Source of the DNA: JAEULH01 sp963789785 | GTDB lineage: Bacteria; Pseudomonadota; Alphaproteobacteria; Rhodospirillales; Defluviicoccaceae | NCBI GenBank assembly: GCA_963789785.1 | Contig: CAWBNC010000024.1 | Coordinates: 1-64,000, forward strand | DNA length: 64,000 nt | Reading direction: 5' to 3' | In this document: positions 1 through 13,111 of the stretch, one piece after another | How the letters are laid out: each line of letters begins with the position of its first letter | How positions within the stretch are numbered: the stretch's first letter is position 1 | The notes under the pieces: model-generated | Seen by the model: only the letters and a program-made list of their open reading frames with translations | What the model was told of the DNA's origin: nothing | Databases searched by the model: none | Position numbers and translations under genes: made by a program

Positions 1-633
1 CTCCAGGGCTTCGCACACAAGCAGGTAGCGCGAGGCATGATCGGTGACGGTCAGCGGGTAACAGTACTGCCGGTTGCCGAGGCGGAACTCACCCTTGAAG
101 TCGGTGCACCACAGATCGTTGGGCGCGGCGCCTGAGGACAGCGGGGTGCCTTCAGCCTTGCGCCGCTTTCTGCCCATGCGTTTGACCAGGCCATGACGAT
201 CGAGCACGGCGTGGATGGTGCTGATCGCGGGCACGCGCACATCGCCGGCGAGCCGCCGGACCAGCAGTTCGCGGATCTTGCGCGCGCCCCAGTGCGGCTT
301 GTCGCGCTTGAGCGAAACAATGAGGCTTTCCACCTGGTCGGGCAGCTGGTTGGCGTAACGCACCGGTCGGCGCGAGCGGTCGCACAGCGCCACCGGTCCG
401 TCTTCACGATAGCGATTGAACAGCTTGTAGCCGGTCTTGCGGGAGACGCCGAACTCCCGGCAGACATCGCTCATCGCTTCCCCTTCGAGAAGCCGGGCGA
501 CGAAACGAAGGCGGTTCGACGGGAAAATGGGGCCCCAACCCCATTTTCCTGCCCGCCTCACTCCATAACGGAGCTCTCTTTCCACGGCATCGACACCTCC
601 CGCGTCCTTCAAACCGCGGAAAATGTCACCCAT
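1..633 (-). CDS. IS481 family transposase, N-terminal 211 residues
   Basis: DDE transposase of the IS481 family. From ATG at 633 the frame stays open to the window edge. The helix-turn-helix segment MSDVCREFGVSRKTGYKLF starts near residue 54, the helical linker RKIRELLVRR follows, and the start of the catalytic core appears as LWCTDFKGEF, which carries the first catalytic Asp. Family members I know begin close to MPWKE followed by RLRFVARLL; here that N-terminus is displaced by about 14 extra codons containing a perfect palindrome (see the repeat at 522-549), so the first 50 residues may not be native. The ATG at 474 is an alternative start. The C-terminal catalytic residues lie outside the window. 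Confidence 0.8.
   Translation of the reverse strand, partial: MGDIFRGLKDAGGVDAVERELRYGVRRAGKWGWGPIFPSNRLRFVARLLEGEAMSDVCREFGVSRKTGYKLFNRYREDGPVALCDRSRRPVRYANQLPDQVESLIVSLKRDKPHWGARKIRELLVRRLAGDVRVPAISTIHAVLDRHGLVKRMGRKRRKAEGTPLSSGAAPNDLWCTDFKGEFRLGNRQYCYPLTVTDHASRYLLVCEALE
522..549. repeat. Perfect 11-bp inverted repeat with 6-nt loop inside the transposase 5' region
   Basis: Arms GGAAAATGGGG (522-532) and CCCCATTTTCC (539-549) flank the loop CCCCAA. The repeat lies exactly where the IS481 N-terminus departs from the usual family sequence, so it looks like a small inserted palindrome or the scar of another element rather than a normal part of the gene. Confidence 0.75.
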
Positions 634-878
634 GTCTCCGGTACGAATCGTCACCTATGTCTCAAGTCGAACATTCGCCGATCTGGTTTGGCCATAGGCG
701 AGCCGGATCGCACCCAGGAAAGCCGGTTTGACGGCGGATTTCCTGCCGAGTTCCGGGCGGAAAGCGAGTACGTCCGGCGCAGGGTTTTGTTTTCGCGAAA
801 GCTGGGTTACATCTCGGGCAGCAGCCGGGTGCACGGAGCGGCCGCCCTCGAGGCGGCTACGGAGACAACCAGAAGCCG

Positions 879-1812
879 ATGACGACGACACGCGACCGCC
901 CCGTGATCATCGGTATCGTCGGTAACTCGGCAGCGGGCAAGACGACCCTTGCCGCCGGCCTGGTGCAGATCCTCGGACCCGAGCGGACCTTGTCGCATCT
1001 GCACCGACGATTATCACCGCTATGCCCGCCGCGAACGCGCCCGGCGCGGGGTAACGCCGCATCATCCCGACTGCAACTATCTCGATATTCTTGAACAGCA
1101 CGTTTATCTGCTGCGCGACGCTCAGCCCGTTCTCAAGCCGGTCTATGATCACGACGGCGGGGTGCTTAAGGCGCCGCAGTATGTCGAGCCGGCGCCCTTC
1201 ATCATCGTCGAGGGGTTGCTGGGCCTGTCGACGCAGAGGCTGCGCGACGCTTACGACATCAAGGTCTACCTCGACCCGCAGACGCCGCTGCGGCTGCGCT
1301 GGAAGTTTCAGCGCGACACCGGCTTCGGCGGCTACGCGGTCGAGGACGTCATGACCGCCATCGAAACCCTCAAGCGCGACAGCGAAAAGTTTATCGTGCC
1401 GCAACGGGCCTACGCGGACATGGTCGTCTGCTTCTGCCCTCCCGACGACGATCCCGAGGAGAGCGGTTCGCGTCTCAACGTCCGCCACATCCTTAGGCCG
1501 ACGTTGCCGTCGCTCGATCTTGCCGACGCGCTGGAGGCCGGCGGGGGACGGGCGCTGGCGATGGAGCTCACCCGCGACATCGAGGGAATGCCGGTCGATG
1601 CGCTCGATATCGACGGCGAGGCCGACGCCGATGCCGAGGCGCTGGAGCATCTGCTGTGGCGCCGACTGCCAACGGGCGGCCGGCCCATGCCCCGGATCGG
1701 TCGCTACCGCGATCATACGCATGCCGAAGCGTTCAGCCGGCCTCTGGCGCTGTCGCAGCTTCTGATCGCTCACTATTTGTTGAATGCGGCGCAGGATCAG
1801 CATGCCGAGTGA
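879..1812 (+). CDS. cbbP: Phosphoribulokinase (class II-like), one frameshift
   Basis: ATP-dependent phosphorylation of ribulose 5-phosphate to ribulose 1,5-bisphosphate, the Calvin-cycle-specific kinase. The N-terminus from ATG 879 has the P-loop GIVGNSAAGKTT; after the frame break come the substrate-site segment TDDYHRYARRERARRGVT, the Walker B-like FIIVEGLLGL and LRWKFQRD. The DDYH and GVTP pattern resembles the cyanobacterial/plant class of the enzyme more than the usual proteobacterial class I. An extra C near 996 separates residues 1-39 from the rest; removing it gives about 310 residues. The stop lies 13 bp before tkt, whose RBS overlaps this end, so the two are co-transcribed. A uridine-kinase-like enzyme is the main alternative. 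No RuBisCO gene is in the window. Confidence 0.75.
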
Positions 1813-1825
1813 GGAGAGTCCATCC

Positions 1826-3943
1826 ATGAGCGTTGCACACGTGCGAGCGCCCGTCCCGACGCGGGTGCAACCGGTGAAGGAGCCCGATGCGATGGCGCTG
1901 GCGACCCACGAAGAGATGGTCAACGCCATCCGCATGCTCGCCGCGGACGCGGTGCAGAAGGCGAAATCGGGACATCCGGGCATGCCGATGGGCATGGCCA
2001 ATGCGGCGACCGTGCTGTGGACCCGCTTTCTCAAGTTCGATCCGAGCAAGCCCGACTGGGAGGATCGCGACCGGTTCATCCTCTCGGCCGGGCACGGCTC
2101 GATGTTGCTGTATTCACTGCTGTTTCTAAGCGGCTACGAGGCGATCACGATCGAGGAGATCAAGCGGTTTCGCCAGCTCGGCTCGAATACGCCGGGTCAT
2201 CCCGAGTACGACGTCTCCCACGGCATCGAGACGACGACCGGTCCACTGGCCCAGGGGCTCGGCAACGCCGTTGGCATGGCTCTGGCGGAGCGGCTGCGCA
2301 ACGCCCGCTGGGGCGACGAGATCGTCGATCACTACACCTACTGCATCGTCGGCGATGGCTGCCTGATGGAGGGGCTGAGCCACGAGGCCATTTCGTTCGC
2401 CGGTTTTCTCAGGCTGTCCAAGCTCATCGTGCTGTGGGACGACAACCGCATTTCCATCGACGGCGCCACGTCGCTTTCGACCAAGGACAACCAGCTCGCC
2501 CGCTTCGAAGCCTGCGGATGGGACGCGCAGGTTGTCGATGGCGACGACGCGGAAGCGGTCGCAGCGGCCATTTCCCGCGCCCGCCTGTCGGACAAGCCGT
2601 CGCTGATCGACTGCCGGACGATCATTGGCAAGGGCGCGCCGACCAAGGCCGGCACCTCGGCGACCCACGGTGCGCCGCTCGGCGAGGACGAGGTCGCCGG
2701 TACCCGCAGGTCGCTGGGATGGCCCTATCCGCCGTTCGTCGTCCCGCCCCACATCGTCGCCGCCTGGCGCGAGGCCGGGACCCGCTCAGTTGCCGCGCGC
2801 CAGGCCTGGGAGGCGCGGTTCGGGGCGCTGCCGGCCGACCGGAAGGCGGAGTACCGACGGACCAGCACCGGCGGGCTCGCCACGAACTGGCAGGCGCCGC
2901 TGAACGAGTTCAAGCGCCGGCTGGCGACGGAGCAGCCGACCTGGGCGACGCGCAAGGCGTCTGGCGAGGCGCTTGAGATCCTTACGGCCAACTTCCCGGA
3001 GATGATCGGCGGCTCGGCCGACCTGACCGAGTCGGTCTTCACCAAGACGCGCCTGACCGAGGACGTGCGCCCCGGCGACTTCTCCGGCCGCTACGTTCAT
3101 TATGGCGTGCGCGAGCACGTCATGGCGTCGGTGATGAACGGCGTCGCCCTGCACGGCGGCTTCATTCCCTATGGCGGAACCTTCCTCGTCTTCGCCGACT
3201 ACATGCGCGGCGGCATGCGGATGTCGGCGCTGATGAAGCAGCGGGTGATCTATGTCCTGACCCACGACTCCATCGGCGTCGGCGAGGATGGACCGACCCA
3301 TCATCCATCGGAGACTCTGGCGAGCCTGCGGGTGATGCCGAATATGCTCGTCTTCCGTCCGGCCGACGCGGTCGAGACCTTCGAGTGCTGGGTGATCGCG
3401 ATCACCGAGTGCGACATGCCGTCGTGCCTGGTGCTGAGCCGTCAGGCGGTGCCGGCGGTCCGGATGGAGCACGAGAGTGTGAACCTGAGCGCCCGCGGCG
3501 CCTACGTCCTGCACGAGGCCGATGGCGGGGAGCGGCAGGTCAGTCTGTTCGCCACCGGCTCGGAAGTGCACGTCGCGGTGGAAGCGCGGAACATCCTTCA
3601 AAGCCACGGGATCCCGACGGCGGTCATCTCCATGCCCTGCTGGGAGCTGTTCGAGAACCAGCCCGAGCGCTACCGCAAGGAAGTGCTCGGACCGGCGTGG
3701 CCGCACTGCGTCCGGGTCGCGGTCGAAGCAGCCATCTCCCCCGGCTGGGATCGTTACATCGGCGAAAATGGCGTCTTCGTAGGGCTCAAGGGCTTCGGCC
3801 TGTCGGCTCCCGCCGAGGTCCTGTTCAAGCACTTCGGCATCGTCGCCGACAATGTCGTCGCCCAGACCAAGGCAGCGCTGGCCCGATTGCCCGGTGCCGC
3901 GCGGCGCCGCGACGCGCGCTTCAGCATCGATGTCGTCGGTTGA
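1826..3943 (+). CDS. tkt: Transketolase
   Basis: Thiamine-diphosphate enzyme moving two-carbon units between ketoses and aldoses in the pentose phosphate and Calvin pathways. The 705-residue frame is intact. It shows the N-terminal motif SGHPGMPMGMA, the ThDP/Mg motif GDGCLMEG followed by DDNRISIDG, the pyrimidine-domain GVREHVMASVMNG, and the substrate-phosphate loop GVGEDGPTHHP. The start at 1826 is favoured by GAGGAGAG at 1811. Length is slightly above the usual 660-680 because of an N-terminal extension of about 20 residues. It follows the phosphoribulokinase by 13 bp and precedes rpe by 48 bp, which fits a carbon-fixation type operon. Confidence 0.95.
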   Translation: MSVAHVRAPVPTRVQPVKEPDAMALATHEEMVNAIRMLAADAVQKAKSGHPGMPMGMANAATVLWTRFLKFDPSKPDWEDRDRFILSAGHGSMLLYSLLFLSGYEAITIEEIKRFRQLGSNTPGHPEYDVSHGIETTTGPLAQGLGNAVGMALAERLRNARWGDEIVDHYTYCIVGDGCLMEGLSHEAISFAGFLRLSKLIVLWDDNRISIDGATSLSTKDNQLARFEACGWDAQVVDGDDAEAVAAAISRARLSDKPSLIDCRTIIGKGAPTKAGTSATHGAPLGEDEVAGTRRSLGWPYPPFVVPPHIVAAWREAGTRSVAARQAWEARFGALPADRKAEYRRTSTGGLATNWQAPLNEFKRRLATEQPTWATRKASGEALEILTANFPEMIGGSADLTESVFTKTRLTEDVRPGDFSGRYVHYGVREHVMASVMNGVALHGGFIPYGGTFLVFADYMRGGMRMSALMKQRVIYVLTHDSIGVGEDGPTHHPSETLASLRVMPNMLVFRPADAVETFECWVIAITECDMPSCLVLSRQAVPAVRMEHESVNLSARGAYVLHEADGGERQVSLFATGSEVHVAVEARNILQSHGIPTAVISMPCWELFENQPERYRKEVLGPAWPHCVRVAVEAAISPGWDRYIGENGVFVGLKGFGLSAPAEVLFKHFGIVADNVVAQTKAALARLPGAARRRDARFSIDVVG

Positions 3944-3991
3944 GGCTGGGCTGAGGCCGGGGTTGGGGCCGGCGGCGCAGGTCCGCTCCCG

Positions 3992-4639
3992 ATGATCAAG
4001 ATCGCACCCTCGATCCTGTCGGCGGATTTCGCCCGCCTCGGCGAGGAGGTTGCGGCCATCGACGCCGCCGGCTGCGACTACGTCCACATCGACGTGATGG
4101 ACGGACACTTCGTCCCCAACCTGACGTTCGGGCCGCCGGTCATCCGCGCCATCCGCCGGCACACCGCCAAGCCGTTCGACGTTCACCTGATGATCGACCC
4201 GGCGCAGCCCTACCTTGCCGATTACGCCGACGCCGGGGCGGATATCATCACCGTACACGCCGAGGCCGACCGCCACCTCGACCGCAGCCTCCAGGTCATC
4301 CGCGGCCTCGGCCGCAGGGCCGGGGTGTCGCTCAATCCCGGCACACCGGAAGGGGTGATCGAGCACGTCCTCGACCGCCTCGACCTGATCCTGGTCATGT
4401 CGGTCAATCCCGGCTTCGGCGGCCAGTCTTTCATTCCCGCCCAACTCGAAAAGATCCGCCGCCTTCGCCGGATGATCGGCGACCGGCCGATCGAGCTTGA
4501 GGTCGATGGCGGGGTCAACGCGGAGACCGCGCCGTCGGTCATCGCTGCAGGCGCCACCGTGCTTGTCGCCGGCAGCGCCGTCTTCTCCGGCACCGACTAC
4601 CGAGCGACCATCGCCGCCCTGCGCCCGCACGCGGCTTGA
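3992..4639 (+). CDS. rpe: Ribulose-phosphate 3-epimerase
   Basis: Interconverts ribulose 5-phosphate and xylulose 5-phosphate with a catalytic pair of aspartates and a bound metal in a TIM barrel. The 215-residue protein starts MIKIAPSILSADFARLGEE and contains HIDVMDGHFVPNLTFGP, the phosphate-binding VNPGFGGQSFIP and the second catalytic region LEVDGGV. Length and order match the family exactly. It lies 48 bp after tkt in the same direction, supplying xylulose/ribulose phosphate balance to the transketolase and phosphoribulokinase reactions. Confidence 0.96.
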   Translation: MIKIAPSILSADFARLGEEVAAIDAAGCDYVHIDVMDGHFVPNLTFGPPVIRAIRRHTAKPFDVHLMIDPAQPYLADYADAGADIITVHAEADRHLDRSLQVIRGLGRRAGVSLNPGTPEGVIEHVLDRLDLILVMSVNPGFGGQSFIPAQLEKIRRLRRMIGDRPIELEVDGGVNAETAPSVIAAGATVLVAGSAVFSGTDYRATIAALRPHAA

Positions 4640-4688
4640 AGCCCGCGGAGTTCCGGCCGGCATCGCGCAACATGGCAAGGAGCCGGGC

Positions 4689-5306
4689 ATGAAACCGTTC
4701 GCGGAGTTTACCAAGACCACGCTGATCGGCGGCCTTCTCGTCATCCTGCCGATCTACGTCGCCATTCTGTTGCTGGCGAAGACGGTGCAGGGGTTGCTGG
4801 CGCTGCTGACTCCGGTGACGGCGCAGATCCCCGCGAGCGTCCAGTTCCGACAGGTCCTGGCCATCGTCGTGCTTGTCGCGGCCTGCTTCGTCGTCGGCAT
4901 GATCGTGCGCACCGGGCCGGGGCTGCGCGCCAAGAACGCCTTCGAGCGAGCTGTTCTAGAAAGACTGCCCGCGTACAGCTTCCTGCGCGGGCTGGCCAAG
5001 CGGATCACCGGCAGCAGCGAAGAGCAGACGCTGGCGCCGGCGCTCGTCGAGATGGATGACGGACTGGTTCCGGCGCTGATCGTCGAGGAGCTGGAGAACG
5101 GCTACATGACCGTTTTGGTCCCTTCGGCGCCAACGCCTATGGCCGGCAACATCTACATTCTGCCGCGCGAGCGGGTCCATCCGGTCGACATTCCGTTCAC
5201 CAGGGCGATCGGCGTGTTCTCGAAGTGGGGGACCGGCGCCGGCGAGTTCATGCGCGCGATGGACAGGGACGATGGGCCTGAGCTCGAGGCGAATGCCCCG
5301 AATTGA
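4689..5306 (+). CDS. DUF502 family membrane protein
   Basis: A 205-residue protein of unknown function. The N-terminus KTTLIGGLLVILPIYVAILLL and a second stretch near residues 55-75 (VLAIVVLVAACFVVGMIV) are clear membrane segments, followed by a soluble C-terminal half with a GFVPFxSAPTP-like segment (VLVPSAPTPMAGNIY), typical of DUF502. The start at ATG 4689 follows AAGGAGCC; a longer in-frame opening from 4497 overlaps rpe and is not needed. It is 49 bp downstream of rpe and probably in the same operon; the pairing suggests no obvious functional link. Confidence 0.85.
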   Translation: MKPFAEFTKTTLIGGLLVILPIYVAILLLAKTVQGLLALLTPVTAQIPASVQFRQVLAIVVLVAACFVVGMIVRTGPGLRAKNAFERAVLERLPAYSFLRGLAKRITGSSEEQTLAPALVEMDDGLVPALIVEELENGYMTVLVPSAPTPMAGNIYILPRERVHPVDIPFTRAIGVFSKWGTGAGEFMRAMDRDDGPELEANAPN

Positions 5307-5370
5307 CAGGAAGGCCGACCTTCCCCATGCCCCAGCGCACCCCGCGTCCGCACCGAGCGCGCCGCCGGAC

Positions 5371-5398
5371 TTGGCTTCGCTCGACGGCCGTGTATGAT
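5371..5398 (+). promoter_or_regulatory. Candidate sigma-70 type promoter for guaB
   Basis: TTGGCT at 5371-5376 and TATGAT at 5393-5398 are separated by 16 bp. A start of transcription near 5405 would leave a leader of about 23 nt before the guaB ATG at 5428. Judged by eye only. Confidence 0.45.
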
Positions 5399-5427
5399 GA
5401 CCGGCCATTCGTGGCTTGCGGGGCGGC

Positions 5428-6903
<1,476 letters not shown>

Positions 6904-7087
6904 AGAATTCGCATATCAGTGGCCGGACAGATACCGTGAGCCGGCCCCAAGCCCGATTCGGGTGCTGTGCGCGGATATTTAGCAGGGCGAATACACAAGT
7001 TGGCCTTCTTGCTGGTTATTATCCGGTAAACGCGTTATTCTTCCTGATATAAAAGTAATTAAGAAATAGAACATGGGGCGCGGGGAG

Positions 7088-7696
7088 ATGAGCAGTTCCG
7101 ATGCAACCGGCGCATCCGGCCCGGCGGCTGGCGGGGCGCCTGCCATCCCGGACGCGTTCGCCTCTCTCATCGAGCACGTGGCCGCCGATGGCGATCGGAA
7201 ATCGTTCGAGACCATTTTTTCTCATTACATGCCCAGGCTCAAGGCGTGGGGCGTGCGCAGCGGCATGTCCGCCGCGATCGCCGAGGAGCTGGCGCAGGAA
7301 ACGATGATCAGCCTGTGGCGGAAGGCGGGGACGTTCGAGCGATCCCGGGCCGGCGCATCGAGCTGGGTGTATGCCATCTTCCGCAACAAGAGGATCGATT
7401 TTCTCCGCCGCCATCCGCTGCGCGAGACCGACCTCGACAAGGCCATCCACGTCCGCGATCATGGCGCCGATCCAGAGACGGCGGCGGCGCTGCGGGGCGC
7501 GGGGCGCATGCTGCACGATGCCATTGAGGCGCTTCCGGCGGAACAGGCGCAGGTTCTGCGCGCCGTCTATTTCGCCAGCAAATCCCACAGCGAGGTTGCC
7601 AAGGACCTTGATCTGCCGATCGGCACCGTGAAATCGCGCATCCGGCTGGCGCTGGCCCGGATCCGCCTCGCCGTCGCCGATCGGCCCAATTCTTGA
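7088..7696 (+). CDS. ECF-type RNA polymerase sigma factor
   Basis: A 202-residue sigma-70 family factor of the ECF type. Region 2 spans about residues 25-105, with the helix IAEELAQETMISLWRKAGTF and the -10 recognition part SSWVYAIFRNKRIDFLRR. Region 4 lies near 135-190 with the helix-turn-helix SEVAKDLDLPIGTVKSRIRL. ATG 7088 follows GGGGAG. The 180-bp leader before it is AT-rich compared with the genome and could hold its promoter. The cognate anti-sigma factor (for example a ChrR-type protein) that often follows such genes is absent; instead an ATP adenylyltransferase-like gene overlaps the stop codon. The signal it answers to cannot be read from the sequence. Confidence 0.88.
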   Translation: MSSSDATGASGPAAGGAPAIPDAFASLIEHVAADGDRKSFETIFSHYMPRLKAWGVRSGMSAAIAEELAQETMISLWRKAGTFERSRAGASSWVYAIFRNKRIDFLRRHPLRETDLDKAIHVRDHGADPETAAALRGAGRMLHDAIEALPAEQAQVLRAVYFASKSHSEVAKDLDLPIGTVKSRIRLALARIRLAVADRPNS

Positions 7697-8627
7697 TCCC
7701 TGCGCCGTCGTTCGAGCCGGGAACGCTGCCGAGAGTCGTCGATGCAACGGCGCGCGCGGCGCGTGAAACCGGAGCCCTGCAGCCGTTTGCCAGCCGGCTT
7801 CGCTTCGTCGCCGACGGCGGGATCCGTTTTATTGTCCGGGAACTGGCCAGCCTGGAGACGAAGGAGAACGAGCAGGCCCGACTGCGCCTTGCTGCGTCGG
7901 CGGGAACGCCGCCGGCCAATCCGTTCCTGCCGTACGACGAACGCCTGTTCGTCGCCGATCTTTCGCCGACCCACCTGTGCCTGCTGAACAAGTTCAATGT
8001 TGTCGATCGGCACATCCTGATCGTGACCCGCGCCTACGAGGATCAGGAAGCGGCGCTGACAGCCGCGGACCTGTCGGCGCTGGCGCTTTGCCTGAGCGAG
8101 ATCGACGGACTCGGCTTCTTCAACGGCGGGACGCTCGCCGGCGCCAGCCAGCCGCACAAGCATCTGCAGCTCGTGCCGCTGCCGCTGGCGGCGGAGGGGC
8201 CGCGCCTTCCGGTCGAGGCGGCGCTCGCGGACGTGCTGGCGGCGGCGCCGGGAGAGCCGCTGCGCGCGGCGGCGTTGCCGTTCCGGCATGCGGCCTGCCG
8301 GCTGCCGGACGCCACGGCGGGCGCGCTCGAGCGAGGCCTACCGCGGGCTGCTCGCCGCCGCCGGGCTCGTTGCGGGCGAGGTGCGACGCAGCGGCCGGCG
8401 ACAAGCCGTTGCCGCCCTACAATCTTCTCGTCACCCGGACGTGGATGCTGCTGATCCCGCGCGCCCGCGAGAGGGTCGAGGGCATCTCCATCAACGCGCT
8501 CGGCTTCGCCGGGTCGCTCGTCGTCCGCGACGAGACGCAGATGGCGACGGTGACGCGACTCGGCCCGATGCGGATGCTGCAGGCGGCGGCGGCGGCGTCT
8601 GGAAAGGTGGGTGCAAGCTGCGGATGA
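7693..8627 (+). CDS. ATP adenylyltransferase / Ap4A phosphorylase-like protein, two frameshifts
   Basis: Related to Apa1/Apa2-type enzymes that split diadenosine tetraphosphate with phosphate, part of the HIT-like superfamily. Recognisable parts are LNKFNVVDRHILIVTR near residue 95, the catalytic-loop region GASQPHKHLQLVPLP near residue 150, and the C-terminal DKPLPPYNLLVTRTWMLLIP. Two single-base insertions (about 8325 and 8395) split the C-terminal third over three frames; repaired length is about 310 residues. The only start in frame near the family N-terminus is TTG 7693, which overlaps the sigma-factor stop (TTGA), implying translational coupling. Alarmone turnover coupled to a stress sigma factor is an attractive but unproven link. 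Confidence 0.78.
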
Positions 8628-8740
8628 GCCGAAGCCGCATGCCGGCGGGCGACTCGCTCGCCCTCAGGCATGCCGTTCGTCAGCAGCGATCGGCGAGAAC
8701 AACTGCGGTCAGGCAGAGCCGGTCGCGCCCTCAAAGGCAT

Positions 8741-9019
8741 TCAAGCGACATGGCTTCTCGTCTCCTCGGACTGCCGCAGAAGTCGCATCTTGATAGCCCG
8801 GAACACCTCAACGGCAATATCGACCTGCGTGACGTAGAGCTCGCTCTTGAGGCGCGCCTTGATCTCCTCGGGTGGTGCGCATTCGAAGAACAAGCCAAGC
8901 GCCTCGCGCAGATTTTCCCGGGCCTGCTCGACGGTCGTCTCCCTGACTGCCGATGTCGAGTTCGGGCAAAGCGAGACATACCCTGAGCCCTCGCGCTCGA
9001 TGATCGCCGTGAGTTTCAT
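8741..9019 (-). CDS. hicB: HicB family antitoxin-like protein
   Basis: A 92-residue protein with the HicB-type beta-alpha-beta fold signature: MKLTAIIEREGSGYVSLCP at the N-terminus and VEQARENLREALGLFFE in the helix. In type II systems HicB neutralises the HicA mRNA interferase. The usual partner is a gene of about 60-80 codons touching hicB. Directly downstream (minus strand, below 8740) an ATG does overlap, but the frame that follows shows none of the HicA GSH motif and is arginine-rich in the way of a shadow frame. The C-terminal 20 residues (after TQVDIAV) are not typical of HicB and may mark the edge of a deletion. It may be an orphan regulator. Confidence 0.75.
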   Translation of the reverse strand: MKLTAIIEREGSGYVSLCPNSTSAVRETTVEQARENLREALGLFFECAPPEEIKARLKSELYVTQVDIAVEVFRAIKMRLLRQSEETRSHVA

Positions 9020-9240
9020 TGTCGGCTCCAACGGTCGTTCGTCGCTGGCAAGACAGTAGCGGATGCCTGCAGCAAAGTCAGGGAGCGAGCACTTCCTGAC
9101 GGTGCAGCGCGCGTGACTGCATGAAGCCGGCCTACTCTCGCACTCCCCCTTCGGCTGGAAACCGGCTAGGCTGCCGGGCGCGTGCCGTACGTCCGGTTGG
9201 AGAATTGCGCTGTGCGACACCACGAATGAGCGAGCGCACG

Positions 9241-12888
<3,648 letters not shown>

Positions 12889-13111
12889 CTTGCTGGTGGC
12901 CTCCCAATTGGGTATATAATTCAGGTGAATCCGCGAACGCAAAGTAAAAAGCCGCCGGGCAAGCAATCGATAGAGCCTGACGCACGTCAGCTGGCTCTGC
13001 AGTTCTCTCCTGTGCGAAATCGGGACTTTCTCTCAAACCACTGGCTCGGAAATCGCCTGCCGCTTGAGCCTGAATGGCTCGAACACGCTGTTGCTGCCCA
13101 CAATGTGCTAG

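Larger units (their letters stand above)
1..662 (-). mobile_element. IS481-type insertion sequence, right part only (cut by window edge)
   Basis: The element holds the transposase described separately and runs off the window at base 1. Upstream of the transposase start lie two copies of a GAGACAT-GGTGAC-like motif on the minus strand (about 619-662), which look like subterminal repeats near the element end. The outer boundary near 662 is an estimate because the other end is not in the window and no target duplication can be tested. It sits about 220 bp upstream of the phosphoribulokinase gene, so it may have separated that gene from former upstream partners. Confidence 0.6.

Noticed and set aside
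2786..4744. Long antisense open frame over tkt and rpe (652 codons), with similar ones over prk, guaB and MEMO1
   Set aside because: Typical shadow frames of high-GC genes: composition rich in Arg, Asp, Gly and His, no family motifs, and strong genes on the opposite strand.
8417..8740. Possible HicA toxin starting at the hicB stop
   Set aside because: The frame overlaps the adenylyltransferase gene, lacks the HicA GSH motif and is low-complexity.
12890..12920. TTGCTG and TATAAT as promoter of the restriction-modification gene
   Set aside because: Spacing is 19 bp and the -10 ends only 5 nt before the GTG start, so it could serve only a leaderless or later start.
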